64,000 nucleotides of DNA from Bordetella genomosp. 13 (GCF_007679965.1 NZ_VEHL01000001.1:124001-188000), one strand, 5' to 3'; shown: positions 26,538 to 36,203, counted from the stretch's first letter. The notes: a model not told the origin generated them from the sequence alone. Translations and numbers: made by a program.

Positions 26538-27416
26538 ATGGACAAGCGCAGCCTCGACAAGCTGATCGAAGCCCAGTATTCCAGCCTGCCCGCCACGCTG
26601 CAGCGCGCCGCGCGCCATGCGGTAGACCACCCGAAAGACATCGCGCTGCATTCCATGCGCACCGTGGCGGCCAACGCGGGCTTGCAGGCCAGCGCCATGC
26701 ACCGCCTGGCCCGTCAGCTGGGATTCGACGGCTACGAGGCGATGCGGGCCGTCTACCGTGAATGGCTGGCGCAGGGCGCGGGTTCATTTTCCGACCGCGC
26801 CACGGATCTGCAGCGCCGCGGTGCCGGCCGGCAGGCGGAGCCGTTGCTGCGCGACCTGCTGGATGCCGACGGCCGCAACCTGTCGCGGATGACGGAGCCC
26901 GCCGTGCTGCACGGGCTCGAGGCCGCGCGCGACGTGCTGGCCGATGCGCGCCGCATCTACGTCGTCGGGCTGCGCAGCCTGTTTCCCGCCGCGTTCTATT
27001 TCAACTACGCGTGCGGCATGTTCCAGCAGAACACGACGCTGCTGACCGGCATGGGCGGCATCTTCGCGGACGAGTTGCGCGGCGCCGGCCGCGAGGACGC
27101 CATGGTGGTGTTCAGCTACGAGCCCTATGCGCGCGACACCATCTCGGCCGTGGCGCATGCGCGCGAGCTGGGCGTGCGCATCGTCAGCGTGACCGACAGC
27201 ACGGTGTCGCCCATCGCGGCCCAGGCCCGTGCGTTGATCGTCGTGCCCAACGCCACGCCGTCGCTGTTCCCGTCGGTCGTGCCCGCCCTGGCCGTGGCGC
27301 AGGCCCTGGCGGCCCTGCTGCTGGCGGGCGCCGGCAAGGCCGGGCTGCGCGAGGTGGCGCGCAGCGAGGCGCAGCTGCGGCAGTTCTCGGTGTACCAGGA
27401 CGGCCGGCCAGGCTGA
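26538..27416 (+). CDS. MurR/RpiR-family transcriptional regulator
   Basis: 292 aa. An N-terminal RpiR HTH (about residues 15-80: HSMRTVAANAGLQASAMHRL, LGFDGYEAMR) is followed by a SIS sugar-isomerase-like effector domain (about 125-270; RIYVVGLRSLFPAAF). RpiR proteins sense phosphosugars or other small metabolites. Placed just downstream of the aminotransferase, it is a likely regulator of the divergent units around the 41-bp dyad. Confidence 0.9.
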   Translation: MDKRSLDKLIEAQYSSLPATLQRAARHAVDHPKDIALHSMRTVAANAGLQASAMHRLARQLGFDGYEAMRAVYREWLAQGAGSFSDRATDLQRRGAGRQAEPLLRDLLDADGRNLSRMTEPAVLHGLEAARDVLADARRIYVVGLRSLFPAAFYFNYACGMFQQNTTLLTGMGGIFADELRGAGREDAMVVFSYEPYARDTISAVAHARELGVRIVSVTDSTVSPIAAQARALIVVPNATPSLFPSVVPALAVAQALAALLLAGAGKAGLREVARSEAQLRQFSVYQDGRPG

Positions 27417-27431
27417 CCGCGGCCGTGCCCT

Positions 27432-28730
27432 TCAGCCGAACCGCTCCAGCCTGAACGGCGTCGGATCCACTACCGGCGTGTCGTTCATCACCATCTGCGC
27501 CGTCAGCAGGCCCGCGCCGGGCCCCAGCCCGAAGCCGTGCCCGGAAAATCCCGTCGAGACGAACAGCCCCGGTATGGACGCGGCCGGCCCGATGATGGGC
27601 ACGGCGTCGGGCGTGACGTCTATCATGCCGGCCCACGTCTGGATCAGCTTCGCGTTTCTGAACACCGGGAACGCCTGCACCAGATTGGCGAGGCCCTCGC
27701 GCACCGTGGCCTCGGACGGCCTGGGATCCAGGATGCGCTCGCGCTCGAACGGCGATATCTCGTCCAGCTGCCAGGTCCGGGGTGTCTGCCATTCCTTGAT
27801 GAAATGGTTGCCCACGTTCAGCCGCAGTTCCCTGCGGTTGCGCGCGAAGCTCGACCAGTACTGGCGGAACAGGCGGAAGTTGTCGGGCGCCAGCGGGACC
27901 ATCGTGCGGTTGCGCAGCGAGATGGTGTAGGTGCCGTCCAGCCGGCGGCGATACGAGAAGTTGTCGCCGCCCACCGGCATGTCGGTAGGTCCGTCGACGG
28001 CGGATACGCGGCCCACGCTGCCCAGCACCTTCAGCTGCGGCAGCGAGATTCCCAGCGTGCGCGCGAACAGCCGCGACCACGCGCCGCCGGCCAGCACGAC
28101 GGTCGCGCAGCGGATCTCGCCGCGCTCCGTCACCACGCCGGCGACCCGACCGCCTTCCTGGATCAGCCCGCGCACCGCGCAGCCCGTCAGGATGCGTGCG
28201 CCGGCCGCCTGCGCAGCGCGCGCGATGGCGGGCGTGGCCAGCGCGGGCTCGGCGCGGCCGTCGCTGGCCGTGTACATGCCACCCATGAATTCCGCGGACG
28301 CGCCGGGCACCTGGCGCGCCAGGTCGCGCTTGTCCAGCAGGCGGGTGTCCACGCCGAACTGGTTGGCCTCGGCGTGCGCCGCCTGGTACAGCGTTTCCTC
28401 GCGCGTCGAACGGTAGACGTAGGCGATGCCGGTCTGGCGGAATCCCGTCTCGACGCCCTGCGCCTGGAAGTCGCGCCACAGCTGCTGGCTGGCGATGCTC
28501 AGCGGGATCTCGGCGACGTCGCGGCCCATCTGGCGCACCCAGCCCCAGTTGCGCGAAGACTGTTCGGCGCCGATCAAGCCCTTCTCGCAGACGACGACGC
28601 GCACATTCTTGCGGCTCAGGTACAACGCCGCGCAGATCCCCACGATGCCGCCGCCGATGATGACGACGTCAGTGTGCGCCGGGGGCGTCTGCGCCTGCAG
28701 CGAGATGGGGTCGGGAATGATGCGGCTCAT
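27432..28730 (-). CDS. FAD-dependent amine/amino-acid oxidoreductase (DAO family)
   Basis: 432 aa. The N-terminal dinucleotide fold VVIIGGGIVGICAALYLS (residues about 22-40) binds FAD, and GAEQSSRNWGWVRQ plus the C-terminal STGFSGHGFGLGPGAG are typical of the glycine oxidase, sarcosine oxidase and D-amino acid dehydrogenase group. It oxidises a secondary amine or amino acid. Last gene of the seven-gene operon headed by the ABC importer, so its substrate is probably what that importer brings in. Confidence 0.9.
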   Translation of the reverse strand: MSRIIPDPISLQAQTPPAHTDVVIIGGGIVGICAALYLSRKNVRVVVCEKGLIGAEQSSRNWGWVRQMGRDVAEIPLSIASQQLWRDFQAQGVETGFRQTGIAYVYRSTREETLYQAAHAEANQFGVDTRLLDKRDLARQVPGASAEFMGGMYTASDGRAEPALATPAIARAAQAAGARILTGCAVRGLIQEGGRVAGVVTERGEIRCATVVLAGGAWSRLFARTLGISLPQLKVLGSVGRVSAVDGPTDMPVGGDNFSYRRRLDGTYTISLRNRTMVPLAPDNFRLFRQYWSSFARNRRELRLNVGNHFIKEWQTPRTWQLDEISPFERERILDPRPSEATVREGLANLVQAFPVFRNAKLIQTWAGMIDVTPDAVPIIGPAASIPGLFVSTGFSGHGFGLGPGAGLLTAQMVMNDTPVVDPTPFRLERFG

Positions 28731-28778
28731 GGCTATCCTAGGAGGGCAAGGCGGTGTTCGGTGTTTCGGGGGCGCCGT

Positions 28779-29717
28779 TCAATAGCCGCGCTGCCGGTCG
28801 TAGAGCTGCGGCAACGGCAGGCCGCGCTCCCAGCGCTGCATCATCTCGACGGCCTTTTGCGCGCGTTCGCGCCGGCTGGGCGTGGATCCGTAATGCGGGG
28901 TGACGATGACGGCGGGGTGCCGCCACAGCGGCGACTCCTGCGGCAGGGGCTCCACGTCGAACACGTCCAGCACCGCGCCGTCCAGGTGGCCGCTGTCCAG
29001 CGCGGCCAGCAGGTCCGGCACGGCCAGGTGGTCGCCGCGGCCCACGTTGATCACGCTTGCGCCGCGCGGCAGGCGGGCGAACGTGTCGGCGTTCAGGATG
29101 CCGCGGGTGGTGTCTGTGGACGGCAGCAGGCACACCAGCACGTCGGTGCGCGACAGGAAGGCAGGCAGCTCGTCGGGGCCGGCATAGGCCTGCACGCCCG
29201 GCAGGTCAGCCCGGCGGCGCGACCAGCCCGCCACCCGGAAGCCGATCTCCGCCAGCCGCCGCGCGGTATGCGCGCCCAGTTGGCCCAGCCCCATCACGCC
29301 CACCCGCACCTCGGCGATGCGCGGCGGCGCGTCCAGCACCCGCCAGCGCCGCTCGGCCTGGTCCAGCGCCATGCGGCGCGCCTGGCGCATCAGCATCAGC
29401 GCGGCGGTCAGCACGTATTCCGCCATCACGCCGGCCGTGCTGTCGGTGATCATGCGGGCGATGGGCAGCCGCGGCGGCAGTTGCGGATCGGCGAGAATGC
29501 CGTCCACGCCGGCGCCCGCGCTGATGACCAGCTTCAGGTCGGGCAGGGCGGCCAGCCGGCCGGCCTCCGGCGCCCAGACCAGCGCATAGGCGATGCCCGC
29601 CGGATCGCGCTGCGCATCGTCCCAGCCGACCACCTCGATGGTCGGATCGCACGCCTGGAAGCCCTCGCGCCATTCGTCCAGCGCCGCGGGCCCGCCCGAG
29701 TTGACCGTGATGCGCAT
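28779..29717 (-). CDS. D-2-hydroxyacid dehydrogenase, glyoxylate/hydroxypyruvate reductase-like
   Basis: 312 aa, GhrA-like. The NAD(P)-binding motif is VGVMGLGQLGAHTARRL; INVGRGDHL, VFDVEPLP and PHYGS give the catalytic Arg-Glu-His region with a Tyr variant after the His. It reduces a 2-oxo acid such as glyoxylate or hydroxypyruvate. If the FAD enzyme next door releases glyoxylate or another oxo acid, this enzyme could remove it (inference). It is four bases from the SDR gene. Confidence 0.88.
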   Translation of the reverse strand: MRITVNSGGPAALDEWREGFQACDPTIEVVGWDDAQRDPAGIAYALVWAPEAGRLAALPDLKLVISAGAGVDGILADPQLPPRLPIARMITDSTAGVMAEYVLTAALMLMRQARRMALDQAERRWRVLDAPPRIAEVRVGVMGLGQLGAHTARRLAEIGFRVAGWSRRRADLPGVQAYAGPDELPAFLSRTDVLVCLLPSTDTTRGILNADTFARLPRGASVINVGRGDHLAVPDLLAALDSGHLDGAVLDVFDVEPLPQESPLWRHPAVIVTPHYGSTPSRRERAQKAVEMMQRWERGLPLPQLYDRQRGY

Positions 29718-29721
29718 GGGA

Positions 29722-30495
29722 TCACACCGTGTAGTTCAGTGCCAGCCGGCCGCCGTCGACGTACAGGGTCTCGCCCGTGATGTAGCTGGACGCGTCGCTC
29801 AGCAGATAGGCGACGGCGTCGGCCACTTCCTCGGGTTCGCCCAGGCGGCGCATGGGCGTACGGCTCATGATGCGGTTGCGGCTGGCCTCGTCGGCCATGA
29901 CGGCGCTCTTGGCCAGCTCGGTGGCGATGGTGCCCGGCGCCACCGCGTTGACGCGCACGCCGTGGTCGATCAGGGCCAGCGCCATCACGCGCGTCAGCTG
30001 GGCGATGCCGCCCTTGCTGGCGTTGTACGAGGCGATGGTGGGGATCGCCGTCACGGCGTTGACCGAGCTCATGTGCACGATGGCGCCGCCGCCGTGCTGG
30101 ACCATCGCGCGCGCCACTGCCTGGCCGACCAGGAAGGCCCCTTTCAGGTTGACGCCGATGACGAGGTCCCAGTCGGCCTCGGTGATGTCCAGGAACGGCG
30201 CGGGGCGCACGATGCCCGCGTTGTTCACCAACTGGTCGACGCGGTCGAAGCAGGCCAGCGTGGTCGCCAGCGCGGCGTCCACGGCGGCCTTGCTGCTGAC
30301 GTCGCACGCCACGAACAGGGCGGCGTCGCCCAGTTCGCGCGCCAGCGCCTGGCCGTTTTCGCGATCGACGTCCCAGATGGCCACCGAGGCGCCGGCCTGC
30401 GCCAGGCGCCGCGCGCAGGCCGCGCCGATGCCTTGCGCGCCGCCGGTGACGACGGCGACCTTGCCCTGGAAATCGAAACGTGTGGTGCTGTTCAT
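29722..30495 (-). CDS. Short-chain dehydrogenase/reductase
   Basis: 257 aa, classical [11 protein letters not shown] (cofactor loop), NNAG, the catalytic Ser in HMSSVNAV, and YNASK (Tyr/Lys) are all present, followed by [11 protein letters not shown]. It oxidises a secondary alcohol or reduces a ketone with NAD(P)H. The start at 30495 has GAGG upstream and gives the family N-terminus; the open frame beyond it enters the binding-protein gene. Confidence 0.9.
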   Translation of the reverse strand: MNSTTRFDFQGKVAVVTGGAQGIGAACARRLAQAGASVAIWDVDRENGQALARELGDAALFVACDVSSKAAVDAALATTLACFDRVDQLVNNAGIVRPAPFLDITEADWDLVIGVNLKGAFLVGQAVARAMVQHGGGAIVHMSSVNAVTAIPTIASYNASKGGIAQLTRVMALALIDHGVRVNAVAPGTIATELAKSAVMADEASRNRIMSRTPMRRLGEPEEVADAVAYLLSDASSYITGETLYVDGGRLALNYTV

Positions 30496-30559
30496 GCGGG
30501 TGCCTCGCTGATGGAAAAGCCGGACGCGACGGGTCCGGCGCGATCGATGGACCGATGGA

Positions 30560-31627
30560 TCAACGTTCCACCGTGCGGTTCCAGCGCGCGTTGAAGGCCG
30601 GCCGCGTGGCGTTGATGTCGTCCCAGTCCAGGATCTTGGCATTCTCCATGTAGCCCTGCACCTGCTTGAGCAGCGCCGCGTTCTGCTCGTCCGGCTGCAC
30701 CTTGCGGTTGGACGGGAAGTGGCCGCCGTATTGCAGCGCGGCCGACTGCGCCTCGGCCGACAGCAGGTAGTGCGCCAACTTCTGCGACAGCTCGGGCTCG
30801 GTATTTTTGGCGATCACGCATTCGCCCACCATCAGGATCACCGAGCCCTCCTTGGGCTGCGCGTATTCCACGGGAATGTCGCGCTTCTTCAGGCGTGCGA
30901 TGGCGGTGGGGGTAAGCGGAAAGATGGCGGCCTCGCCGCCCTGGATCATCTCGGCCAGCTTGGCCGAGTTGGGGATGTACTCGAGGACGTTGGGGCCGAT
31001 GGTGCCGGGCCACTTCCTGAAGCCCGGCTCGGTGTTCTTGTCGTCGCCGCCTTCGATGCGGTTGTACATGAGGAAGGCGTGCAGGCCGAAGGTGCTGCCC
31101 GCGGCCGACTGGAACACGACCTTGCCCTTGTACTTGGGATCGGCGAGGTCCATCCACGAGGTGGGCGGCGCCCAGCCCTTGTCCTTGAAGATCTTCGTGT
31201 TGTAGCCCAGGCCGGTCATGCCCACGTCGATGCCGGCCGCCATGCGGTCTTTCATCACCGCGGTGGGGTACAGTTCCTTGAACACCGGGCCGTCCGCCAT
31301 CTGCTGGCACAGTCCCATCGAGATGGCGCGCGCCATCACGCCATCGTCCAGGAACATCAGGTGCATCTGGGGGTTGTCCTTGTAGGCCTGCGCCTTGGCC
31401 AGGACGTCGGTGGAGGTCCCGGGCACCACCACGATCTTCACGTCGTTGGCCTTCTCGAACGCCGGGAACACGTGCTGCGTGAATGCGCGCTCCATGTCGC
31501 CGCCGTTCATGCCCACGTACAGCGTCTTCTGCTGCGCCTGTGCGCTGGCCACCGCGCCCGCGAGCGCCAGCGCGCCGGCCATCCACTTCACCAGATGGGC
31601 GCGCGCGCCCCGTTTCCGTTCGGTCAT
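30560..31627 (-). CDS. ABC transporter periplasmic binding protein, polyamine/PotD-like
   Basis: 355 aa with a signal peptide ([22 protein letters not shown]). The mature part starts [16 protein letters not shown] and shows family-1/PotD-like features ([23 protein letters not shown]). Ligands of this class include polyamines, amino acids and phosphonates. The start at 31627 follows GGAGCAGGAC. It is fourth in the operon, after the ATPase and two permeases; a gap of 101 bases with two hairpins precedes it. Confidence 0.9.
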   Translation of the reverse strand: MTERKRGARAHLVKWMAGALALAGAVASAQAQQKTLYVGMNGGDMERAFTQHVFPAFEKANDVKIVVVPGTSTDVLAKAQAYKDNPQMHLMFLDDGVMARAISMGLCQQMADGPVFKELYPTAVMKDRMAAGIDVGMTGLGYNTKIFKDKGWAPPTSWMDLADPKYKGKVVFQSAAGSTFGLHAFLMYNRIEGGDDKNTEPGFRKWPGTIGPNVLEYIPNSAKLAEMIQGGEAAIFPLTPTAIARLKKRDIPVEYAQPKEGSVILMVGECVIAKNTEPELSQKLAHYLLSAEAQSAALQYGGHFPSNRKVQPDEQNAALLKQVQGYMENAKILDWDDINATRPAFNARWNRTVER

Positions 31628-31643
31628 GTCCTGCTCCAGCATT

Positions 31644-31713
31644 GCTCACGAAGGCTATCGAAACGACGGCGCCGTGAGCGGCCACCGCGTGTCGTTCGAT
31701 GCGGAATGCATCG
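31644..31713. repeat. Two intercistronic inverted repeats before the binding-protein gene
   Basis: GCTCACG (31644-31650) with CGTGAGC (31673-31679), and CGATGC-GGAAT-GCATCG (31697-31713). Both can fold in the minus-strand transcript between permease and binding-protein genes. Such hairpins often stabilise or partly terminate mRNA at this position in ABC operons; that role is an inference. Confidence 0.45.
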
Positions 31714-31728
31714 TGGTGTCCTGCACAG

Positions 31729-32523
31729 CTACTTCTGTCCGATCAGCACGCGGTCCAGGCCGTAGACCCGGTCCAGCACGAACATGGTCACGGCCGTCAG
31801 CGCGATGACCAGGGCCGAGACGGCCGCCATCATCGGATCGATGGATTCCGTGGCGTACATGTACATGCGCACAGGCAGCGTGACGGTGCTGGGCGCGGTG
31901 ATGAAAACCGACATGGTCAGTTCGTCGAAGCTGTTGATGAAGGCCAGCAGCCAGCCGCCCGAAACGCCGGGCACGATCATGGGCAGCGTCACCTTCATGA
32001 AGACCGCGGCGCGGCTGGCGCCCAGCGATTGCGCGGCATGCTCCACCGACAGGTCGAAGCCCACCAGCGCGCCGATCACCAGGCGCATCACGTACGGCGT
32101 GATGACGATGACGTGCGCCAGCATCAGCCAGCCGAAGCTGCCGGTCAGGCCCATCATGGCGAAAAAGCGCAGCAGCGCCACGCCTAGCACCAGGTGGGGA
32201 ATCATCAAGGGCGACAGGAACAGGCCGTTGAGCGCGTCGCGGCCGGGAAAGCGGTAGCGCGTGATGGCGATGGCGGCGGGCACGGCCAGCACGGACGAGA
32301 TGGTGGCCGAGCAGAAGGCCAGCCACAGGCTGTTGCGGAACGCCTGCATGAAGTCGGCATGCGCGAACACGGCCTTGAACCAGCGCAGCGACCAGTCGGC
32401 CGTGGGAATGTTCAGCGTGGAGCCGGGCGTGAACGCCGTCAGGCACACGATGACCAGCGGCGCCAGCACGAAGGCCACCACCAGCAGGTTGAATGCCAGC
32501 GCGACGGGACCGTTCTTCTGCAT
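31729..32523 (-). CDS. ABC transporter permease, PotC-like
   Basis: 264 aa, six predicted membrane helices. The EAA-type loop is around residues 165-190 (EHAAQSLGASRAAVFMKVTLP), as in spermidine/putrescine-type permeases. It pairs with the preceding permease to form the import channel. It begins 14 bases after that gene. Confidence 0.92.
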   Translation of the reverse strand: MQKNGPVALAFNLLVVAFVLAPLVIVCLTAFTPGSTLNIPTADWSLRWFKAVFAHADFMQAFRNSLWLAFCSATISSVLAVPAAIAITRYRFPGRDALNGLFLSPLMIPHLVLGVALLRFFAMMGLTGSFGWLMLAHVIVITPYVMRLVIGALVGFDLSVEHAAQSLGASRAAVFMKVTLPMIVPGVSGGWLLAFINSFDELTMSVFITAPSTVTLPVRMYMYATESIDPMMAAVSALVIALTAVTMFVLDRVYGLDRVLIGQK

Positions 32524-32537
32524 GATCGCGTCCCCGT

Positions 32538-33428
32538 TCAGCCCAGGCTGCGGCGATAGGAGCGTTCAACCATGCGGTTGTAGCTCATCATGATGAGGAG
32601 GTTGGCCACCAGCAGCAGCACCGCGATGGCGGCCCCCAGCGGCCAGTTCAGTTCGGTCAGGAACTCGTCGTAGACGATGGTGGCGGCCATCTTCAGGCGG
32701 CGTCCGCCCAGCAGCGCGGGAATGGCGAACGAGCTGGCGGACAGGCCGAACACGATCAGGCTGCCCGACAGCACGCCCGGCATGGCCTGCGGCAGCACCA
32801 CGCGCCACAGTGTCTGCGCGCGCGAGGCGTTCAGCGAATAGGCGGCCTGTTCCACGGTGGGATCGAGCTTCTGCAGCGAGGTCCACACCGGAATCACCAT
32901 GAATGGCAGCATCACGTGCACCAGGCCGACGATGATGGCCGTGGGCGTGTACAGCAGCGATCCCAGGCCCAGCGCCTCGGCGGCCTTGCCCAGCGGGCCA
33001 TTGGGGCCCAGCAGCAGGCTCCAGCCGAAGGCGCGCACCACCAGCGAGATCAGCAGCGGCGAGAGCACCGCCAGCAGGAAGATCGAACGCCAGGGCTTGC
33101 GCATGCGCGACAGCACGTAGGCCTCGGGCGCGCCGATCAGCGCGCAGATCAGCGTGGTCAGTCCGGCGATCCAGAACGTGCGCCAGAAGATCTCCAGGAA
33201 ATACGAGTCCGTCAGGACTTGCCTGTACTGCTCCAGCGTGTGGCCGGGCTGGATTCCGGTGTTGTAGTCGAACTGCGCGAAGGACAGCAGGAACGTCAGC
33301 GCCAGCGGGGCCAGCACCAGCGTCAGGAACAGCAGGGTCAGCGGCAGCGAGCCCAGGATGGCAGGCAGGCCGTCGATGCGCGGCCTGGGCGGCGGCGGGG
33401 CGCTGGCCGTGTGCGAGGTCGCGGCCAT
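32538..33428 (-). CDS. ABC transporter permease, PotB-like
   Basis: 296 aa, six membrane helices after a proline-rich cytoplasmic N-terminus. The EAA loop is EQAAYSLNASRAQTLWRVVL (about residue 195). Partner of the PotC-like permease. The gene starts three bases after the ATPase stop, which indicates a tight operon. Confidence 0.92.
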   Translation of the reverse strand: MAATSHTASAPPPPRPRIDGLPAILGSLPLTLLFLTLVLAPLALTFLLSFAQFDYNTGIQPGHTLEQYRQVLTDSYFLEIFWRTFWIAGLTTLICALIGAPEAYVLSRMRKPWRSIFLLAVLSPLLISLVVRAFGWSLLLGPNGPLGKAAEALGLGSLLYTPTAIIVGLVHVMLPFMVIPVWTSLQKLDPTVEQAAYSLNASRAQTLWRVVLPQAMPGVLSGSLIVFGLSASSFAIPALLGGRRLKMAATIVYDEFLTELNWPLGAAIAVLLLVANLLIMMSYNRMVERSYRRSLG

Positions 33429-33431
33429 CGT

Positions 33432-34487
33432 TCAGCCCTCGGCCTGAAGCACGCGCAGCGTGCCGGCGGCCCAGTCCAGGCCGACCACGTCGCCGTCGGC
33501 ATGCGGCGCGCGGCCGTCGTTGGGCGTCAGCATCACCAGCGGGCCCAGCGGCGTGTCCAGGTCGTACTGCCACTGGCTGCCCAGGAAATAGCGCGTGGCC
33601 ACGCGGCCGTCCAGCTTGCCCTGGCCCTGCGCCACGGGCACCAGTTTCTCGGGCCGCAGCGACAGGCTGATGGTGTCCCCGGCGCGCAGGCCATCGGCCT
33701 CGATCCGCAATGCCAGCGGTCCGCTGCGCGCCTCGGCCTGCGGCCCGGCCCGCGTGACCGTGGCTGGCAGCATGTTGGTCTTGCCCACGAAGCGCGAGAT
33801 GAAATGCGAGGTGGGATGTTCGTACATGCGATAGGGCGCGTCGACCTGCGTGGCGCGGCCTTCCTGCATCACCACGACGCGGTCGCTGATGGACAGCGCC
33901 TCGGCCTGGTCGTGCGTGACCATGATGGTGGTGGTGCCGATCTGGCGCTGGATGGCGCGCAGCTCGAACTGCATTTCTTCGCGCAGTTGCGCGTCCAGGT
34001 TGGACAGCGGTTCGTCCAGCAGCAGCACCGGCGGGCGGATGACCAGCGCGCGCGCCAGCGCCACGCGCTGCCGCTGGCCGCCCGACAGCTCGCGCGGATA
34101 ACGGTCGCCGTACTTGTCCAGCTTCACCAGCGCCAGCGCTTCACGGGTTCGGCGCTCGCGCTCTCCGCGTTCCACGCGGCGCATGGCCAGGCCGAAGGCC
34201 ACGTTGGCGCTGACGGTCATGTGGGGGAACAGCGCGTAGCTCTGGAACACGATGCCCAGGCCGCGCGTATTGGGCTTGGCATGCGTGATGTCGCGGCCGT
34301 CCAGCGTGATGCGGCCCTGCGAGACCTCGGCGAAGCCCGCGATCATCTGCAGCGTCGTGGTCTTGCCACAGCCCGAGGGGCCCAGCAGCGATACGAATTC
34401 CCCTTGCTCCACCGCCAGGTTCATGTCGGTGACCACGCGCAGATCGCCGTAGTACTTGGAGACGTGGTCGAGCTGCAGGAATGCCAT
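33432..34487 (-). CDS. ABC transporter ATP-binding protein, PotA-like
   Basis: 351 aa. Walker A is GPSGCGKTT, the signature LSGGQRQR and Walker B LLLDEPLSNLDA; a TOBE domain occupies about residues 275-345. It energises import of the polyamine-type solute. The start at 34487 gives MAFLQLDHVSKYYG; the frame is open to 34541 but has no family sequence. First gene of the seven-gene operon, divergent from iclR. Confidence 0.93.
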   Translation of the reverse strand: MAFLQLDHVSKYYGDLRVVTDMNLAVEQGEFVSLLGPSGCGKTTTLQMIAGFAEVSQGRITLDGRDITHAKPNTRGLGIVFQSYALFPHMTVSANVAFGLAMRRVERGERERRTREALALVKLDKYGDRYPRELSGGQRQRVALARALVIRPPVLLLDEPLSNLDAQLREEMQFELRAIQRQIGTTTIMVTHDQAEALSISDRVVVMQEGRATQVDAPYRMYEHPTSHFISRFVGKTNMLPATVTRAGPQAEARSGPLALRIEADGLRAGDTISLSLRPEKLVPVAQGQGKLDGRVATRYFLGSQWQYDLDTPLGPLVMLTPNDGRAPHADGDVVGLDWAAGTLRVLQAEG

Positions 34488-34606
34488 GTCGTGCCTCGTG
34501 GCCGCGCACCGCGGCGTATGCAACGGCGTCCGTGACCGCATCGACGGCGGCCGGCGCCCGGTTGGAACGAGGCCAGTGTAGGAAGGTGTTCAGATGGCCG
34601 GCATTG

Positions 34607-34665
34607 GTGTTTTTCCGTAGAAAGGAAAATTTCTGAAGAAAATTCCGATGATTGAAATTAACGTG
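34607..34665. promoter_or_regulatory. AT-rich promoter/operator island between ABC operon and iclR
   Basis: A sharply AT-rich stretch with TTTTCC (34611-34616) inverted against GGAAAA (34624-34629) over a 7-base spacer, and TTTC-tgaa-GAAA just after. It lies between divergent genes, next to the IclR start. Suitable for IclR binding; identity is inferred. Confidence 0.45.
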
Positions 34666-34668
34666 TGA

Positions 34669-35562
34669 ATGTCAGAGGAAATATTCCGTTCAAAGCGAGA
34701 CGAAATCATGGACAAGCAGAAGGACGACGCCGACGTGGGCGGGCAGGGCGTGCTGCAACGGGCATTCTCTGTGCTGCGCGTACTGGCCGAGGCGCAGGGC
34801 GAGCGCCTGCGGATGACGGACATCGCGGCGCGCGCCGGCCTGGCCTCCGCCACCGCCCACCGCGTGCTGCAAGGTCTGGTGCAGGAAGGCATGGTCGAGC
34901 AGCCCGCCAACGGCAAGGCGTATCAGCTCAGCGTGGCGTTCTTCACCATGGCGGCCAGCGCGGGCAACCGCCATTCCACGTTGCGCGAGCTGTGCCGGCC
35001 GGCATTGCTGCGCCTGTCGGGCATGCTGAACGACACCGTGTTCCTGCTGGTGCGCCACGGGTTCGACGCGGTGTGCCTGGACCGCATCGACGGACCATTC
35101 CCGGTGCGCTCGCATACGGGCGACATCGGCGGCAAGGCGCCGCTGGGGCTGGGACAGGCAGGCCTGATCCTGCTGGCGCGCCTGCCCGAGGCCGAGCGCG
35201 AGGAGATCATCCGCTTCAACATCCCTCGCCTGCGCCATCTGGGCTTCATGGACGAGATCTCGATGCGGGTGCTGCTCAAGCAGTGCCTGGAGAACGACTA
35301 CGCGCTGTCCAGCGGCCAGGCGCAGGCGCTGTATCCGGGCACGATGGGCCTGGCCGTGCCGATCCTGGACGGCAACGGCGTGGTGGTGGCGGCGCTGAGC
35401 ATCGCGGCGCCGTCCGAACGCATGACGTCCGAACGCCTGCCCATGATCATCGAGATGTTGCGCAAGGAGGCGCGGCAGATCGGCGAGCGCATCAATCCGT
35501 TCGATCCCGCGCTGCGCCGCCCCAACCACTTCCTGGGCCAGGGCGGGCGCGTGGAAACCTAG
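34669..35562 (+). CDS. IclR-family transcriptional regulator
   Basis: 297 aa. The winged helix lies at about residues 28-90 (LQRAFSVLRVLAEAQ, DIAARAGLASATAHRVLQGL) and the IclR effector domain after about residue 105 (GDIGGKAPLGLGQAG, YPGTMGLAVPILDGNG). Such proteins respond to aromatic or small organic acids. It is divergent from the ABC/dehydrogenase operon and probably controls it. An ATG at 34708 is an alternative start. Confidence 0.9.
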   Translation: MSEEIFRSKRDEIMDKQKDDADVGGQGVLQRAFSVLRVLAEAQGERLRMTDIAARAGLASATAHRVLQGLVQEGMVEQPANGKAYQLSVAFFTMAASAGNRHSTLRELCRPALLRLSGMLNDTVFLLVRHGFDAVCLDRIDGPFPVRSHTGDIGGKAPLGLGQAGLILLARLPEAEREEIIRFNIPRLRHLGFMDEISMRVLLKQCLENDYALSSGQAQALYPGTMGLAVPILDGNGVVVAALSIAAPSERMTSERLPMIIEMLRKEARQIGERINPFDPALRRPNHFLGQGGRVET

Positions 35563-35576
35563 CGCTGCCTGCCGTC

Positions 35577-36203
35577 CTAGGCAGCGGCGACGTCCGGCGC
35601 CGCGAAGTGCGCCGCGATGTCGGCATGCGCCTGGCCGCGGGCCTGCCCCAGCGCGGGCTCGCCGTAGGCCGTGCCCTGCACCGAGAAGAACGTCAGGTCG
35701 GTCAGTCCGATGGTGCGCAGCGCCACCTTCAGGTACGGCGTGAGGAAGTCGGGCTGGCGCGCGTTCTCGCCCGAATACAGGCCGCCGGACGACGTGGCCA
35801 CGTACACCGGCCGGTCGTGCAGCGTGCCCACCTTGCCTTGCGGCGTGGGCTGGAACGTGCGGCGCACGCGAACCACGTGGTCGATCCACGCCTTCAGGCC
35901 CGACGGCACGGTGTAGTTGTGCATGGGCGTGCCGATGACGATGCAGTCGGCGGCCTCCAGGTCGCGGATCAGCGTGTCGGAGGTGTGCAGCGAGCCGCCC
36001 AGCGCCACCACGGCTTCCGGCGGCTGGGGCGTGCCCAGTTCCACGGCGTACGCCGCGTCCACGTGGGCCAGCGCCGCATAGTCATGGCTGAGCACGGCGG
36101 CAGCGGGATGCCCGGCCAGCAGGGCATCCAGCACGACCCGCGACAGGCGGGTGCTTTCGGATTCGGCGCCGCGGGGGCTGAAGGTCATGTGCAGGATGTT
36201 CAT
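35577..36203 (-). CDS. azoR: FMN-dependent NADH-azoreductase-like flavodoxin-fold reductase
   Basis: 208 aa. The flavin phosphate loop FSPRGAESESTRLS, PMHNYTVPSGLKAWID and ATSSGG are AzoR hallmarks. It reduces quinones, azo dyes or nitroaromatics with NAD(P)H through bound FMN. Its ATG overlaps the stop of the acetyltransferase gene, so the two are co-translated. It is divergent from a MocR-type regulator, a common arrangement for electrophile-responsive reductases. Confidence 0.88.
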   Translation of the reverse strand: MNILHMTFSPRGAESESTRLSRVVLDALLAGHPAAAVLSHDYAALAHVDAAYAVELGTPQPPEAVVALGGSLHTSDTLIRDLEAADCIVIGTPMHNYTVPSGLKAWIDHVVRVRRTFQPTPQGKVGTLHDRPVYVATSSGGLYSGENARQPDFLTPYLKVALRTIGLTDLTFFSVQGTAYGEPALGQARGQAHADIAAHFAAPDVAAA

